Source: Vibrio sp. 10N.286.49.B1 (lineage in GTDB: Bacteria > Pseudomonadota > Gammaproteobacteria > Enterobacterales > Vibrionaceae). Taken from it: a stretch of 64,000 nt of DNA. The notes below the pieces were generated by a model. That model was given only the letters and a program-made list of their open reading frames with translations, was not told the origin of the DNA and ran no database searches. Below, in pieces: positions 18,640 through 27,884 of the stretch. Positions within the stretch are counted from its first letter, which is position 1. Each line of letters starts with the position of its first letter. The position numbers and the translations under genes were made by a program. Location of the stretch: positions 1 to 64,000 of the forward strand of contig NZ_MCUW01000007.1 in the NCBI RefSeq assembly GCF_002873335.1, given 5' to 3'.

Positions 18640-20634
18640 ATGTCGTCTCGTAAAGAATTAGCTAATGCAATCCGCGCGCTTAGCATGGATGGTGTTCAAC
18701 AAGCCAACTCTGGTCACCCAGGTGCCCCTATGGGTATGGCTGATATCGCCGAAGTACTTTGGCGCTCTCACCTAAATCACAATCCTCAAAACCCGGAATG
18801 GGCTGATCGCGACCGTTTTATTTTGTCAAACGGCCACGGCTCAATGCTGATTTATTCTCTGCTTCACCTAAGTGGTTATGAATTATCTATTGACGATCTT
18901 AAAAACTTCCGTCAATTGCACTCTAAAACACCAGGTCACCCAGAATACGGCTACGCACCAGGCATTGAAACGACAACAGGCCCTTTAGGTCAAGGCATCA
19001 CGAATGCAGTCGGCATGGCAATGGCAGAGAAATCACTGGCTGCGCAATTTAATAAAGAAGGTCACGACATCGTTGATCACTTTACTTACGCGTTCATGGG
19101 CGATGGCTGTCTGATGGAAGGCATCTCTCACGAAGCCTGCTCTTTGGCTGGTACTCTTGGTCTTGGTAAGCTGGTTGCTTTCTGGGATGACAACGGTATT
19201 TCTATCGATGGTGAGGTGGAAGGTTGGTTCTCTGACGATACGCCTAAGCGTTTTGAAGCCTACGGCTGGCATGTTATCCCTGCCGTTGATGGTCATGACT
19301 CTGATGCAATTAACGCGGCAATCATCGCGGCAAAAGCGGATCCTCGTCCAACACTTATTTGTACTAAAACCGTTATTGGTTTTGGTTCACCAAACAAAGC
19401 TGGTACGCACGATTGTCACGGTGCACCACTAGGCGCTGATGAAATCGCAGCAACTAAAGCAGCGCTGGGTTGGGAGCACGGTCCTTTTGAAATTCCAGCT
19501 GATATCTCGGCACAATGGAATGCAAAAGAAGCGGGCGCAGCAAAAGAAGCGGCGTGGAATGCTAAGTTTGACGCTTACGCAGCTGCTTACCCAGAACTTG
19601 CGGCTGAGTTTACTCGTCGTACAAATGGCGAACTGCCAGCTGAGTGGGAAGAAAAAGCATCGGCAATCATTGCTGATCTTCAAGCTAACCCTGCAAACAT
19701 CGCATCACGTAAAGCGTCACAAAATGCGCTAGAAGCATTTGGTCAAATGCTACCAGAATTTATGGGTGGCTCTGCTGACCTTGCACCTTCTAACCTGACA
19801 ATGTGGTCTGGTTCTAAGTCGCTAACAGCTGAAGACTTCTCTGGTAACTACATTCATTACGGTGTTCGTGAGTTTGGTATGACTGCGATCATGAACGGTA
19901 TCGCTTTGCACGGTGGTTTCGTACCATACGGTGCAACATTCCTAATGTTCATGGAATACGCTCGTAACGCGATGCGTATGGCAGCCCTGATGAAAGTTCA
20001 GAACATCCAGGTTTACACGCACGACTCTATCGGTCTAGGCGAAGACGGCCCAACTCACCAACCGGTTGAGCAAATTGCTTCGCTACGCCTAACACCAAAC
20101 ATGAGCACATGGCGTCCATGTGACCAAGTGGAATCGGCAGTGGCTTGGAAATTGGCGATTGAGCGTAAAGATGGCCCAACATCGCTTATCTTCTCTCGTC
20201 AGAACCTAGCACAGCAGGAGCGTAACGCAGAGCAAGTAGCAAACATCGCCAAGGGTGGTTACATCCTGAAAGATTGTGCAGGTAAGCCTGAATTAATTAT
20301 CATCGCTACTGGCTCTGAAGTTGAACTAGCCGTTGAAGCTGCTGCGCAACTGACTGCTGAAGGCAAAGCGGTACGTGTGGTTTCTATGCCAGCAACGGAT
20401 GCATTTGATAAGCAAGATGCGCAGTACCGTGAATCAGTATTGCCATCTGACGTGACTGCTCGTATTGCTGTTGAAGCCGGTATTGCTGACTTCTGGTACA
20501 AATATGTTGGCTTTGGTGGCAAGATCATCGGTATGACGACATTTGGTGAGTCTGCACCAGCAGGTGAGCTATTCAAGATGTTTGGCTTTACAACAGAAAA
20601 CGTTGTGAACACAGCAAAAGAATTACTCGCTTAA
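18640..20634 (+). CDS. tkt: Transketolase
   Basis: Thiamine-diphosphate enzyme of the pentose phosphate pathway that moves two-carbon units between ketoses and aldoses. The 664-residue protein shows all three domains: [18 protein letters not shown] and the ThDP motif [20 protein letters not shown] in the first, the pyrimidine-binding part with [17 protein letters not shown] and [17 protein letters not shown] in the second, and a C-terminal domain. ATG 18640 gives the conserved [20 protein letters not shown] start with GGAG 5 bases before; the open frame back to 18499 is leader. It heads the tkt, epd, pgk, fba cluster and yields the erythrose-4-phosphate used by Epd. Confidence 0.97.
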   Translation: MSSRKELANAIRALSMDGVQQANSGHPGAPMGMADIAEVLWRSHLNHNPQNPEWADRDRFILSNGHGSMLIYSLLHLSGYELSIDDLKNFRQLHSKTPGHPEYGYAPGIETTTGPLGQGITNAVGMAMAEKSLAAQFNKEGHDIVDHFTYAFMGDGCLMEGISHEACSLAGTLGLGKLVAFWDDNGISIDGEVEGWFSDDTPKRFEAYGWHVIPAVDGHDSDAINAAIIAAKADPRPTLICTKTVIGFGSPNKAGTHDCHGAPLGADEIAATKAALGWEHGPFEIPADISAQWNAKEAGAAKEAAWNAKFDAYAAAYPELAAEFTRRTNGELPAEWEEKASAIIADLQANPANIASRKASQNALEAFGQMLPEFMGGSADLAPSNLTMWSGSKSLTAEDFSGNYIHYGVREFGMTAIMNGIALHGGFVPYGATFLMFMEYARNAMRMAALMKVQNIQVYTHDSIGLGEDGPTHQPVEQIASLRLTPNMSTWRPCDQVESAVAWKLAIERKDGPTSLIFSRQNLAQQERNAEQVANIAKGGYILKDCAGKPELIIIATGSEVELAVEAAAQLTAEGKAVRVVSMPATDAFDKQDAQYRESVLPSDVTARIAVEAGIADFWYKYVGFGGKIIGMTTFGESAPAGELFKMFGFTTENVVNTAKELLA

Positions 20635-20667
20635 GCGATAGGCTGAGTTATTTCATTTTGTTGTAGT

Positions 20668-20696
20668 AACCGAGTCCTAGTGGCTCGGTTTTTTTA
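20668..20696 (+). terminator. Terminator of tkt
   Basis: AACCGAG (20668-20674) pairs with CTCGGTT (20684-20690), followed by seven T residues. Confidence 0.85.
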
Positions 20697-20742
20697 TGCT
20701 TGGAGGTTATTCTTGTGTATGTGTGATTAAGTCGGGATGCGA

Positions 20743-20760
20743 AACTGATGTTGATCAGTT
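20743..20760. promoter_or_regulatory. Operator-like palindrome upstream of epd
   Basis: AACTGAT-gttg-ATCAGTT is a perfect 7-bp inverted repeat 43 bases before the epd start. No regulator is recognised. Confidence 0.3.
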
Positions 20761-20802
20761 AATATGCTTGCCTTAATTATGTGAACAAAAAGGTGTTGTA
20801 CG

Positions 20803-21828
20803 ATGCTAAAGGTAGCGATTAATGGCTTTGGGCGTATAGGACGAAATGTACTTCGAGCGATTTATGAAAGCGGCAAAAACGATAAAATTAAAGTCGTCGC
20901 AGTCAATGAATTGGCGCAACCTGAAGCAATGGCGCACCTGCTTCAATATGATACGAGTCATGGTCGTTTTGGTAAAAAGATCACTCATGACCAAGAACAC
21001 CTTTATGTGAACCACCAAGATGGTCAGTTTGATAGCATTCGTATCTTGCATTTAGCGGAAATCAACCTGCTCCCTTGGCGAAATCTAGAGGTTGATATTG
21101 TACTTGATTGTACGGGTGTGTTCGGGAGTCGTGCAGACGGCCTCGAGCATATCATGGCAGGTGCGAACAAGGTTTTGTTTTCACATCCTGGCGCGAATGA
21201 CATAGATAATACGATTATCTATGGTGTCAATCATGATTCTCTTAAAAAAGAGCACACGATTGTTTCTAGTGGTTCGTGCACCACGAACTGTATTGTTCCT
21301 ATCATACAAGTACTTGATGATGCGTTTGGCATTGATTCAGGTACGATTACCACGATCCACTCTTCGATGAATGATCAACCTGTCATCGATGCCTATCATA
21401 CTGATTTACGCCGAACTAGAGCAGCCAGCCAGTCGATCATTCCTGTTGATACAAAGCTTCATAAGGGTATTGAGAGAATATTTCCGAAATTTTCTAACAA
21501 ATTTGAAGCGATTTCTGTCCGAGTACCAACAGTTAATGTTACCGCTATGGATCTAAGTGTAACTATAAATACGAATGTGAAAGTTAATGACGTAAATCAA
21601 GTCATTATTAACGCTTCTCGGTGTACATTAGACGGCATTGTTGACTATACTGAAGCTCCGCTAGTCTCAATCGACTTTAATCATGACCCACACAGTGCCA
21701 TTGTTGATGGAACGCAAACGCGAGTCAGTGATGGGCGTCTGGTCAAAATGTTGGTCTGGTGTGATAACGAATGGGGCTTCGCCAATCGGATGCTTGATAC
21801 GGCATTAGCCATGAAAGCGTCGCAATAG
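20803..21828 (+). CDS. epd: D-erythrose-4-phosphate dehydrogenase
   Basis: NAD-dependent oxidation of erythrose 4-phosphate to 4-phosphoerythronate, the entry to pyridoxal phosphate synthesis (pdxJ later in this window acts in the same pathway). The 341-residue protein has the GAPDH fold: [14 protein letters not shown] nucleotide site, [12 protein letters not shown] with nucleophile Cys159, and [12 protein letters not shown]. The spacing and the location beside pgk and fba mark it as Epd rather than glycolytic GAPDH, as in the E. coli epd-pgk-fbaA cluster. It lies 168 bases past tkt, beyond a terminator, so it has its own promoter. Confidence 0.93.
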   Translation: MLKVAINGFGRIGRNVLRAIYESGKNDKIKVVAVNELAQPEAMAHLLQYDTSHGRFGKKITHDQEHLYVNHQDGQFDSIRILHLAEINLLPWRNLEVDIVLDCTGVFGSRADGLEHIMAGANKVLFSHPGANDIDNTIIYGVNHDSLKKEHTIVSSGSCTTNCIVPIIQVLDDAFGIDSGTITTIHSSMNDQPVIDAYHTDLRRTRAASQSIIPVDTKLHKGIERIFPKFSNKFEAISVRVPTVNVTAMDLSVTINTNVKVNDVNQVIINASRCTLDGIVDYTEAPLVSIDFNHDPHSAIVDGTQTRVSDGRLVKMLVWCDNEWGFANRMLDTALAMKASQ

Positions 21829-21841
21829 TTTAAGATGCTAC

Positions 21842-21897
21842 TTGAGCTTGGGTAAAATATTAATTTTGAGGGTTGAAATTAATATTGATTAGCTCAA
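21842..21897 (+). other. Composite hairpin in the epd-pgk gap
   Basis: An outer 7-bp stem (TTGAGCT, 21842-21848, with AGCTCAA, 21891-21897) encloses a 7/4-base internal loop. Inside is an 11-bp stem (AATATTAATTT, 21856-21866, with AAATTAATATT, 21876-21886) and a 9-base apical loop. All 18 pairs are Watson-Crick. No T run follows, so it is not a simple terminator; its role is unknown. Confidence 0.6.
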
Positions 21898-21923
21898 TAT
21901 AAGTAAGCAGTTGATGAATTCAT

Positions 21924-21948
21924 AAACTTGGCAAGATGCCGAGTTTTC
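21924..21948 (+). terminator. Hairpin before pgk, possible epd terminator
   Basis: AAACTTGGCA (21924-21933) pairs with TGCCGAGTTT (21937-21946), ten pairs with one G-T, around a 3-base loop, with only a short TTTT at the 3' side. It could end part of the epd transcript or be an element of the pgk leader. Confidence 0.45.
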
Positions 21949-21984
21949 AAAAACATTATTTATTTTTAGTTGAGAGGACTAAAC

Positions 21985-23148
21985 ATGTCTGTAATCAAGA
22001 TGACTGACCTGGATCTAGCAGGTAAACGCGTATTTATCCGTGCTGATCTGAACGTTCCTGTAAAAGACGGTAAAGTAACGTCAGATGCTCGTATTCTTGC
22101 ATCGCTACCTACCATCAAGCTTTGCCTAGAAGCAGGTGCTAAAGTTATGGTGACTTCTCACCTAGGTCGTCCTACTGAAGGCGAGTACGCAGAAGAGTTC
22201 TCTCTACTACCTGTTGTAAACTACCTAAACGACGCACTTGACTGTGACGTTAAGCTAGCAAAAGACTACGTGAATGGCCTAGAGCTAAACGCAGGTGAGT
22301 TGGTGGTTCTTGAAAACGTTCGCTTTAATAAGGGCGAGAAGAAAAACGAAGAAGCACTTTCTAAGCAGTATGCAGCACTTTGTGACATCTTCGTTATGGA
22401 TGCATTTGGTACGGCTCACCGTGCTCAAGCGTCAACTCACGGTGTAGGTACTTACGCGCCAATCGCTTGTGCTGGTCCTCTTCTTGCTGCTGAGCTTGAA
22501 GCACTAGGCAAAGCAATGGACAACCCTGCTCGTCCACTTGTTGCTATCGTTGGTGGTTCTAAAGTATCGACTAAGCTAACCGTTCTTGAGTCGCTTTCTA
22601 AGATTGCTGACCAATTGGTTGTGGGTGGCGGTATCGCTAACACATTCATCGCGGCTGAAGGTCACAACGTAGGTAAGTCTCTATATGAAGCTGACCTTGT
22701 TGAGACAGCGAAGAAACTTATGAAAGAATGTGCGATTCCAGTGGCGACTGACGTTGCATGTGCAAAAGCATTTGATGAAAATGCAGAAGCAGAAATCAAG
22801 CACGTTTCTGAAGTTCAAGACGACGATATGATCTTCGACCTTGGCCCAGATTCTACTGCGGCACTAGCTGAAATCATTGGCAACGCAAAAACGATTCTTT
22901 GGAATGGCCCTGTTGGCGTATTTGAGTTCAAAAACTTTGAAGCAGGTACGGCTGGTATCTCTAAAGCGATTGCTGAATCAGAAGGTTTCTCAGTTGCAGG
23001 TGGCGGTGACACGCTAGCGGCAATCGACAAGTTTGGCATTAAAGCTGACGTGTCTTATATTTCAACTGGCGGTGGTGCTTTCCTTGAGTTTGTTGAAGGC
23101 AAAGTGTTACCAGCAGTAGCGATGCTTGAAGAGCGCGCAAAAGCATAA
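21985..23148 (+). CDS. pgk: Phosphoglycerate kinase
   Basis: Glycolytic transfer of phosphate from 1,3-bisphosphoglycerate to ADP. The 387-residue two-domain protein begins with [16 protein letters not shown] and carries [23 protein letters not shown] and the C-terminal nucleotide motif [18 protein letters not shown] 21985 is preferred to the upstream TTG at 21970 because GAGAGGA lies 8 bases before. Codon use is of the highly expressed type, with leucine mostly CTA and CTT. It follows epd and precedes fba, the standard order. Confidence 0.98.
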   Translation: MSVIKMTDLDLAGKRVFIRADLNVPVKDGKVTSDARILASLPTIKLCLEAGAKVMVTSHLGRPTEGEYAEEFSLLPVVNYLNDALDCDVKLAKDYVNGLELNAGELVVLENVRFNKGEKKNEEALSKQYAALCDIFVMDAFGTAHRAQASTHGVGTYAPIACAGPLLAAELEALGKAMDNPARPLVAIVGGSKVSTKLTVLESLSKIADQLVVGGGIANTFIAAEGHNVGKSLYEADLVETAKKLMKECAIPVATDVACAKAFDENAEAEIKHVSEVQDDDMIFDLGPDSTAALAEIIGNAKTILWNGPVGVFEFKNFEAGTAGISKAIAESEGFSVAGGGDTLAAIDKFGIKADVSYISTGGGAFLEFVEGKVLPAVAMLEERAKA

Positions 23149-23159
23149 TTATTTTTAAT

Positions 23160-23184
23160 AAAGCGGGCTTATGGCTCGCTTTTA
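23160..23184 (+). terminator. Possible terminator of pgk
   Basis: AAAGCGGGC (23160-23168) pairs with GGCTCGCTTT (23173-23182), nine pairs including a G-T, followed by TTATC. The T tract is short, so partial read-through into fba is plausible. Confidence 0.55.
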
Positions 23185-23210
23185 TCTATGCTGCATCGGG
23201 TATTTATTTT

Positions 23211-23219
23211 TGTTACAAT
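23211..23219 (+). promoter_or_regulatory. Extended -10 promoter element before fba
   Basis: TGTTACAAT contains an extended -10 (TGn followed by TACAAT, 23214-23219) 65 bases before the fba start. No good -35 is seen at 17 bases, consistent with an extended -10 promoter. Confidence 0.4.
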
Positions 23220-23283
23220 GCGCCCGTTGTGAGCAAACGATTGCCATTTTTTATTTAAAACGACACAAAATAGGACTTACTCC

Positions 23284-24360
23284 ATGTCTAAGATCTTCGA
23301 CTTCGTAAAACCAGGTGTTATCTCTGGCGATGACGTACAGAAAGTTTTTGAAGTAGCAAAAGAAAACAAATTTGCTCTTCCTGCGGTAAACGTAGTAAAC
23401 ACTGATTCTATCAATGGTGTTCTAGAAGCGGCAGCTAAAGTTAAAGCGCCAGTTGTTGTTCAGTTCTCTAACGGCGGTGCGGGTTTCTTTGCTGGTAAAG
23501 GCGTGAAACTTGAAGGTCAAGGTGCACAAATCCTTGGTGCTGTAGCGGGTGCAAAATACGTACACGCGGTTGCGGCTACTTACGGCGTTCCTGTGATTCT
23601 TCACACTGACCACGCAGCGAAGAAATTGCTACCTTGGATCGACGGACTACTAGACGCTGGTGAAGAGTTCTTCGCAGAAACTGGTAAGCCTCTTTTCTCT
23701 TCTCACATGATTGACCTTTCTGAAGAGTCTCTAGAAGAGAACATCGAAATTTCTGGTAAGTACCTAGCTCGCATGGCGAAAATGGGTATGACTCTTGAAA
23801 TCGAACTAGGTTGTACTGGTGGTGAAGAAGACGGCGTAGATAACTCTGATATGGATGCATCTGAGCTTTACACTTCTCCAGAAGACGTAGCATATGCATA
23901 CGAGAAACTAACGGCTATCAGCCCACGTTTCACTATCGCTGCTTCTTTCGGTAACGTACATGGTGTTTACCAAGCGGGTAACGTTGTACTAACTCCAACA
24001 ATCCTACGTGATTCTCAAGCATACTGTGCAGAGAAGTTTGGCATTGCTCCTAATGCACTTAACTTCGTATTCCACGGTGGTTCAGGTTCTTCTGAAGCTG
24101 AAATCCAAGAGTCTATCGGCTACGGTGTTATCAAAATGAACATCGATACTGATACTCAGTGGGCAACATGGGACGGTATCCGTACTTACGAAGCAGCAAA
24201 CCACGATTTCCTACAAGGCCAAATCGGTAACCCAACTGGCGAAGCTGCGCCAAACAAGAAGTACTACGACCCACGCGTATGGCTACGTGCTGGTCAAGCT
24301 TCTATGGTTACTCGTCTTGAGAAAGCATTCTCAGACCTTAACGCTATCGACGTACTATAA
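23284..24360 (+). CDS. fbaA: Fructose-bisphosphate aldolase, class II
   Basis: Zinc-dependent cleavage of fructose 1,6-bisphosphate into two trioses. The 358-residue protein has the class IIA features: YGVPVILHTDHAAKKLLPWID with a zinc His, the SSHMIDLSEESLEENI loop, GNVHGVY and NFVFHGGSGSSEAEI with further zinc histidines, and KMNIDTDTQWATW near the end. ATG 23284 has a reasonable upstream AGGA. Leucine is almost always CTA or CTT, marking strong expression. Confidence 0.98.
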   Translation: MSKIFDFVKPGVISGDDVQKVFEVAKENKFALPAVNVVNTDSINGVLEAAAKVKAPVVVQFSNGGAGFFAGKGVKLEGQGAQILGAVAGAKYVHAVAATYGVPVILHTDHAAKKLLPWIDGLLDAGEEFFAETGKPLFSSHMIDLSEESLEENIEISGKYLARMAKMGMTLEIELGCTGGEEDGVDNSDMDASELYTSPEDVAYAYEKLTAISPRFTIAASFGNVHGVYQAGNVVLTPTILRDSQAYCAEKFGIAPNALNFVFHGGSGSSEAEIQESIGYGVIKMNIDTDTQWATWDGIRTYEAANHDFLQGQIGNPTGEAAPNKKYYDPRVWLRAGQASMVTRLEKAFSDLNAIDVL

Positions 24361-24397
24361 GTCTAAAATCCTATAAGATTTGACTGATAGACAGCTG

Positions 24398-24427
24398 AAA
24401 AAGCCACTCATTTGAGTGGCTTTTTTT
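24398..24427 (+). terminator. Terminator of fbaA
   Basis: AAAAAGCCACTCA pairs with TGAGTGGCTTTTT (24413-24425), followed by more T residues; 13 potential pairs with a very tight loop. Confidence 0.9.
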
Positions 24428-24512
24428 GTATATGATGAAAATAAAGTTAAAGCGTTGAAAAAAACTGGCACAAAGTCACGTGATTGCGTAACCTTTTGTT
24501 AAGTAATGTATC

Positions 24513-24532
24513 TTGAATATAAATATATTCAA
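24513..24532. promoter_or_regulatory. AT-rich palindrome upstream of mscS
   Basis: TTGAATAT-AAAT-ATATTCAA is a perfect 8-bp inverted repeat about 95 bases before the mscS start. It could be an operator, or simply overlap the promoter; no regulator is recognised. Confidence 0.3.
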
Positions 24533-24625
24533 TGTTGTATGACCAAGGAATGGTTTGGCTAACAAAGCAGTGGTCGCTTGTCAGTCGAGCATAAGATTGA
24601 ACAATTATTTGATGAGGTGAATAAT

Positions 24626-25489
24626 ATGGCTGATGAGTCAATGGATTTGCAGACCCCGCTAGTGGATGGTCTTTCTAAAGCAGAGCAGTGGTTAACGAAC
24701 AACTCAGATCTACTCGTACAATATGGTGTTAACATCATTTCTGCGCTTTTGATTTTGTTTATTGGTAACCTATTTGTAAAAGCGATTGCAAACAGCGTAT
24801 CTAAGGTCCTGCAGAAGAAAAAGATGGACCGGGCTGTCGTTGAGTTCATGCATGGCATTGTTCGCTACACATTATTTGTTATTGTTCTGATTGCGGCGCT
24901 AAGTCGAGTTGGAGTGCAAACTGCATCCGTTGTTGCGGTGATTGGTGCGGCAGGTTTAGCGATTGGTTTAGCGCTGCAAGGCTCGCTGTCTAACTTCGCA
25001 GCTGGTGTGTTGATTGTTGCGTTCCGTCCATTCAAATCTGGTGATTATGTTGAGATTGGTGGTGTTGCGGGTTCTGTCGATGCAATCCAGATTTTTCAAA
25101 CGATTTTGACAACACCAGACAACAAAATGGTTGTCGTTCCTAATGCCTCAGTGATTGGTTCACCCATCACCAACTATTCTCGTCACGCGACACGTCGTAT
25201 TGACCACGTGATTGGTGTTTCGTATGGCGCAGACCTTAAAAAAACACAAGAGGTCATTCGCAAAACGCTTGAGTCTGATGAGCGCATACTTAAAGAGCCA
25301 GGCATTACGGTCGGTGTGGTTGCATTGGCTGATTCGTCAGTAAACTTTGTTGTTCGCCCTTGGGTTCGTACTGAACAATACTGGGATGTGTACTTTGATT
25401 CGCTACAAGCTATTAAAGAAGCATTGGACGCTGAGGGTATTGAGATTCCATTCCCTCAGATGGATGTACACCTGAATAAAGCTGACTAA
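24626..25489 (+). CDS. mscS: Small-conductance mechanosensitive channel
   Basis: Inner membrane channel that opens under membrane tension to release solutes after osmotic downshock. The 287-residue product has three N-terminal helices. The third is the pore helix with the Gly/Ala-rich run AAGLAIGLALQGSLSNFAAGV, and it is followed by the cytoplasmic beta and alpha/beta vestibule (FRPFKSGDYVEIGGVAGSV, VPNASVIGSPITNYS). ATG 24626 with GAGGTG 7 bases upstream gives the size of E. coli MscS (286); a TTG at 24578 would add 16 unusual residues. It lies downstream of fba, as in E. coli. Confidence 0.96.
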   Translation: MADESMDLQTPLVDGLSKAEQWLTNNSDLLVQYGVNIISALLILFIGNLFVKAIANSVSKVLQKKKMDRAVVEFMHGIVRYTLFVIVLIAALSRVGVQTASVVAVIGAAGLAIGLALQGSLSNFAAGVLIVAFRPFKSGDYVEIGGVAGSVDAIQIFQTILTTPDNKMVVVPNASVIGSPITNYSRHATRRIDHVIGVSYGADLKKTQEVIRKTLESDERILKEPGITVGVVALADSSVNFVVRPWVRTEQYWDVYFDSLQAIKEALDAEGIEIPFPQMDVHLNKAD

Positions 25490-25514
25490 CACGCTTTGTG
25501 GGCGTGATTAGAAT

Positions 25515-25544
25515 AAGGTGAAGCATTACGCTTCACCTTTTTTT
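25515..25544 (+). terminator. Terminator of mscS
   Basis: AAGGTGAAGC (25515-25524) pairs with GCTTCACCTT (25530-25539) and is followed by T5. It overlaps the 3' end of the convergent YbaK-like gene. Confidence 0.88.
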
Positions 25545-26023
25545 ATGAGTAGAATTTCGTTTGGCAATTGGCTTAGCAGTAACCTAAGGTTCTCGCCGGA
25601 TAATCCGAATGTCCATTCTGGTAGCCCAGGGGTGTACAAGATTTCTATTGCACTGAACAGTGCACTATCAACGATAATGGTAATATCTTCAGGGAGGCCG
25701 ATGGGGCAAACAGCGCCGGGCACACACCCTATTTGTTGTGTCATTTCATCGTTACTGCAAATCGACGTTCTTTTACCAAGCACTTCTTTTAATGCTACTT
25801 TATCTAACCGGCTGTCTTTATCGGTGAGGTACAGCGCATAACCCCCACCTTTCTTTTTTAAGAAGAGGCTTTTACTGTGGGTGCCTGTCCACCCCAATTG
25901 TTTCGCGATCCGTTCATCGGTAGCAAAATCTAAGATAGGTTCATGTTGCCACTGTTGGTAAGGGATCGCTAACGTGCTCAGCATCGTGGTGTTGGTAAGG
26001 TAAATCTCTTGAGTCTTATTCAT
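25526..26023 (-). CDS. YbaK/EbsC family aminoacyl-tRNA deacylase (ProX-like)
   Basis: A 165-residue protein of the YbaK/prolyl-tRNA synthetase INS superfamily, which hydrolyses mischarged tRNAs in trans. The family Lys lies in THSKSLFLKKKGGGYALYL, and the GxxxP loop is GCVPGAVCPIGLPED. The overall order, including SRLDKVALKEVLGKRTSIC and a C-terminal LRLLLSQLP, resembles the PrdX/ProXp-ala branch that clears Ala-tRNA-Pro. It ends 4 bases from argO and is on the same strand, so it is probably in the argO transcript. Its exact tRNA substrate is inferred only from resemblance. Confidence 0.82.
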   Translation of the reverse strand: MNKTQEIYLTNTTMLSTLAIPYQQWQHEPILDFATDERIAKQLGWTGTHSKSLFLKKKGGGYALYLTDKDSRLDKVALKEVLGKRTSICSNDEMTQQIGCVPGAVCPIGLPEDITIIVDSALFSAIEILYTPGLPEWTFGLSGENLRLLLSQLPNEILLIKKGEA

Positions 26024-26027
26024 CTTG

Positions 26028-26648
26028 TTACTTCATGAGCCCATTGGTGAGTAGAATTGCGATGAAAAACATCATCGCCGCTACCGCTAAGTCGATGCCT
26101 TTTTTAACCGCAGGCTTAGACAGCGTCGGACCGAGTTTTGCCGCGCCGATCGATAACGAGTAAAACCATACAAATGAAGCCATCACCGTACCTAAGGCAA
26201 ACCCGATTCGATCTTGACCTTCAAATTGTCCCCCAATGGAGCCAAGAATAACAACAGTATCAAGGTATAAATGTGGGTTGAGCACGGTAACAGCGAGTGC
26301 TCCGAGTACGACGGTACGTTTACCTTTTGATATTACTTCATTCTTCGATTCGTTATCTGGACGAGCTTTTAGAGCGCTTTTTAAAGAAAGTAGGCCATAG
26401 CCAGTAAGAAACAAGATGCCGCCTATCGTTACAGAGGTAAGTAACCACTCACTTTGTGAAAGGATCGCTCCTCCACCAAATATGCCAAGAGAAATAAATA
26501 TGGCGTCTAAAAAGCTACAGACCGTTGCTGTCGTGAGATGATGATTACGCTTAATCCCTTGATTCAATACAAAGGCGTTTTGAGCGCCGATTGGGATAAT
26601 CATTGTCGCACCTAAACCAAAACCTTGAAGAAGCACCCAAAAATTCAC
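26028..26648 (-). CDS. argO: Arginine exporter, LysE/ArgO family
   Basis: Inner membrane exporter of arginine and possibly toxic analogues. The 206-residue protein has about six hydrophobic helices and the LysE-family opening GFGLGATMIIPIGAQNAFVLNQGIKRN, with a second conserved stretch ALAVTVLNPHLYLDTVVILGSIGG. It diverges from argP, its regulator in E. coli, across a 109-base gap. This arrangement, and the nearby mscS and yggE, match the E. coli locus. Confidence 0.93.
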   Translation of the reverse strand: MNFWVLLQGFGLGATMIIPIGAQNAFVLNQGIKRNHHLTTATVCSFLDAIFISLGIFGGGAILSQSEWLLTSVTIGGILFLTGYGLLSLKSALKARPDNESKNEVISKGKRTVVLGALAVTVLNPHLYLDTVVILGSIGGQFEGQDRIGFALGTVMASFVWFYSLSIGAAKLGPTLSKPAVKKGIDLAVAAMMFFIAILLTNGLMK

Positions 26649-26732
26649 TTTATTTCCTACTTAACTCAATTAAAGAGAGCGAGAGAATAGTGTTTTTACT
26701 ATCATTAGTTAAATTAATAATATTAATGCAAT

Positions 26733-26747
26733 ATTAGAATTGCTAAT
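26733..26747. promoter_or_regulatory. LysR-type (T-N11-A) box in the argO/argP gap
   Basis: ATTAG-aattg-CTAAT is a 5-bp inverted repeat of the T-N11-A type bound by LysR regulators, 10 bases before argP. ArgP autoregulation or control of divergent argO is inferred. Confidence 0.45.
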
Positions 26748-26757
26748 TAGGTGTGTA

Positions 26758-27654
26758 ATGCGTGGTCTTGATTACAAATGGATAGAAGCGTTGGATGCGA
26801 TTGTCGAACAACGAAGCTTTGAGAGGGCGGCTGAGCACCTGTACATATCCCAGTCCGCCGTCTCTCAACGAGTAAAACAACTCGAAAAGTGGTTAGCACA
26901 GCCAGTACTAGTGAGAGAGCAACCACCACGACCGACAGCGGTAGGCAAGAAACTACTTGGTCTGTATCGGCGAGTTAGTTTACTAGAACAAGAGTTGGTA
27001 CCGGAGCTCACCGACGATGTGGGCGGTAAGCCTTTGTCTGTCTCTCTTGCAACCAACGCCGATAGTTTGGCGACGTGGTTATTGCCGAGTTTATTTCCAT
27101 TGATCGAGTCGAAACGTATTGAGCTGGATCTTATTGTTGATGATGAAGGACGGACGATTGAAAAGCTTAAAAACGGCGAGGTTGTTGGAGCGATCAGCTT
27201 AGAGTCTCAATCTATTCCAGGGTGCGTGGCGGATTACTTAGGTAGAGTGGATTATCTTTGCGTTGCAAGCCCGAGCTTTATTAAACGTTACTTTAGCCAC
27301 GGTGTGAATCGAGAAGCCTTAATCAAGGCACCAGCAGTGGCATTCGATCAGCACGATAAGATGCATCAGCATTTTGTTAATCAACATTTTAGCATTATGC
27401 CGGGCAGTATATTAAAGCACACAGTACGCAGCTCTGAAGCCTTTGTGAAGCTAGCCGTGGCTGGGGTGGCATATTGTCTGATTCCTAAGTTGCAGATCCA
27501 AGATGAATTGGAGAGTGGAGCCTTGATAGAGCTCACTCCAAATGTCGAGTTATCGCATCGTATTTATTGGCACCATTGGCAGCTAGAAAGTGGTGTGCTT
27601 GGCGAACTCTCTCAGGCAATTACGAACTATGCCCACGAGTACCTGCCTCAATGA
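26758..27654 (+). CDS. argP: LysR-type regulator ArgP
   Basis: Activator of argO that responds to arginine and lysine in E. coli. The 298-residue protein has an N-terminal winged helix-turn-helix ([25 protein letters not shown], about residues 19-43) and a C-terminal effector domain typical of the family ([18 protein letters not shown], and [15 protein letters not shown]). The ATG at 26758 gives the family N terminus [20 protein letters not shown]; the ribosome site is weak. Identity is supported by divergence from argO. Confidence 0.93.
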   Translation: MRGLDYKWIEALDAIVEQRSFERAAEHLYISQSAVSQRVKQLEKWLAQPVLVREQPPRPTAVGKKLLGLYRRVSLLEQELVPELTDDVGGKPLSVSLATNADSLATWLLPSLFPLIESKRIELDLIVDDEGRTIEKLKNGEVVGAISLESQSIPGCVADYLGRVDYLCVASPSFIKRYFSHGVNREALIKAPAVAFDQHDKMHQHFVNQHFSIMPGSILKHTVRSSEAFVKLAVAGVAYCLIPKLQIQDELESGALIELTPNVELSHRIYWHHWQLESGVLGELSQAITNYAHEYLPQ

Positions 27655-27884
27655 GACCGTTCGTCGGTGCTATTTAGAAGTACTGTACGGTTTAAAAGTA
27701 CAGCGCTATTAAGAAAAAGAGTGTGATAGGGACGGTTGATTGATCAATAAAGGTAAGATCACAAGGCGAGCGCAAGTAGTGAGAAACGTCATAATACTGT
27801 CAGGTTCCTTTTTCCACGGAACCTATAGGCATTCCATGTGCCTAATATTGAATAATAAACCCTTGGTTAAATGAGGAACATATA

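Noticed and set aside
27660..27710. A LexA-like box after argP (CTGTAC...GTACAG)
   Set aside because: The spacing between CTGT and ACAG is 13 bases, not the 8 needed for a LexA site.
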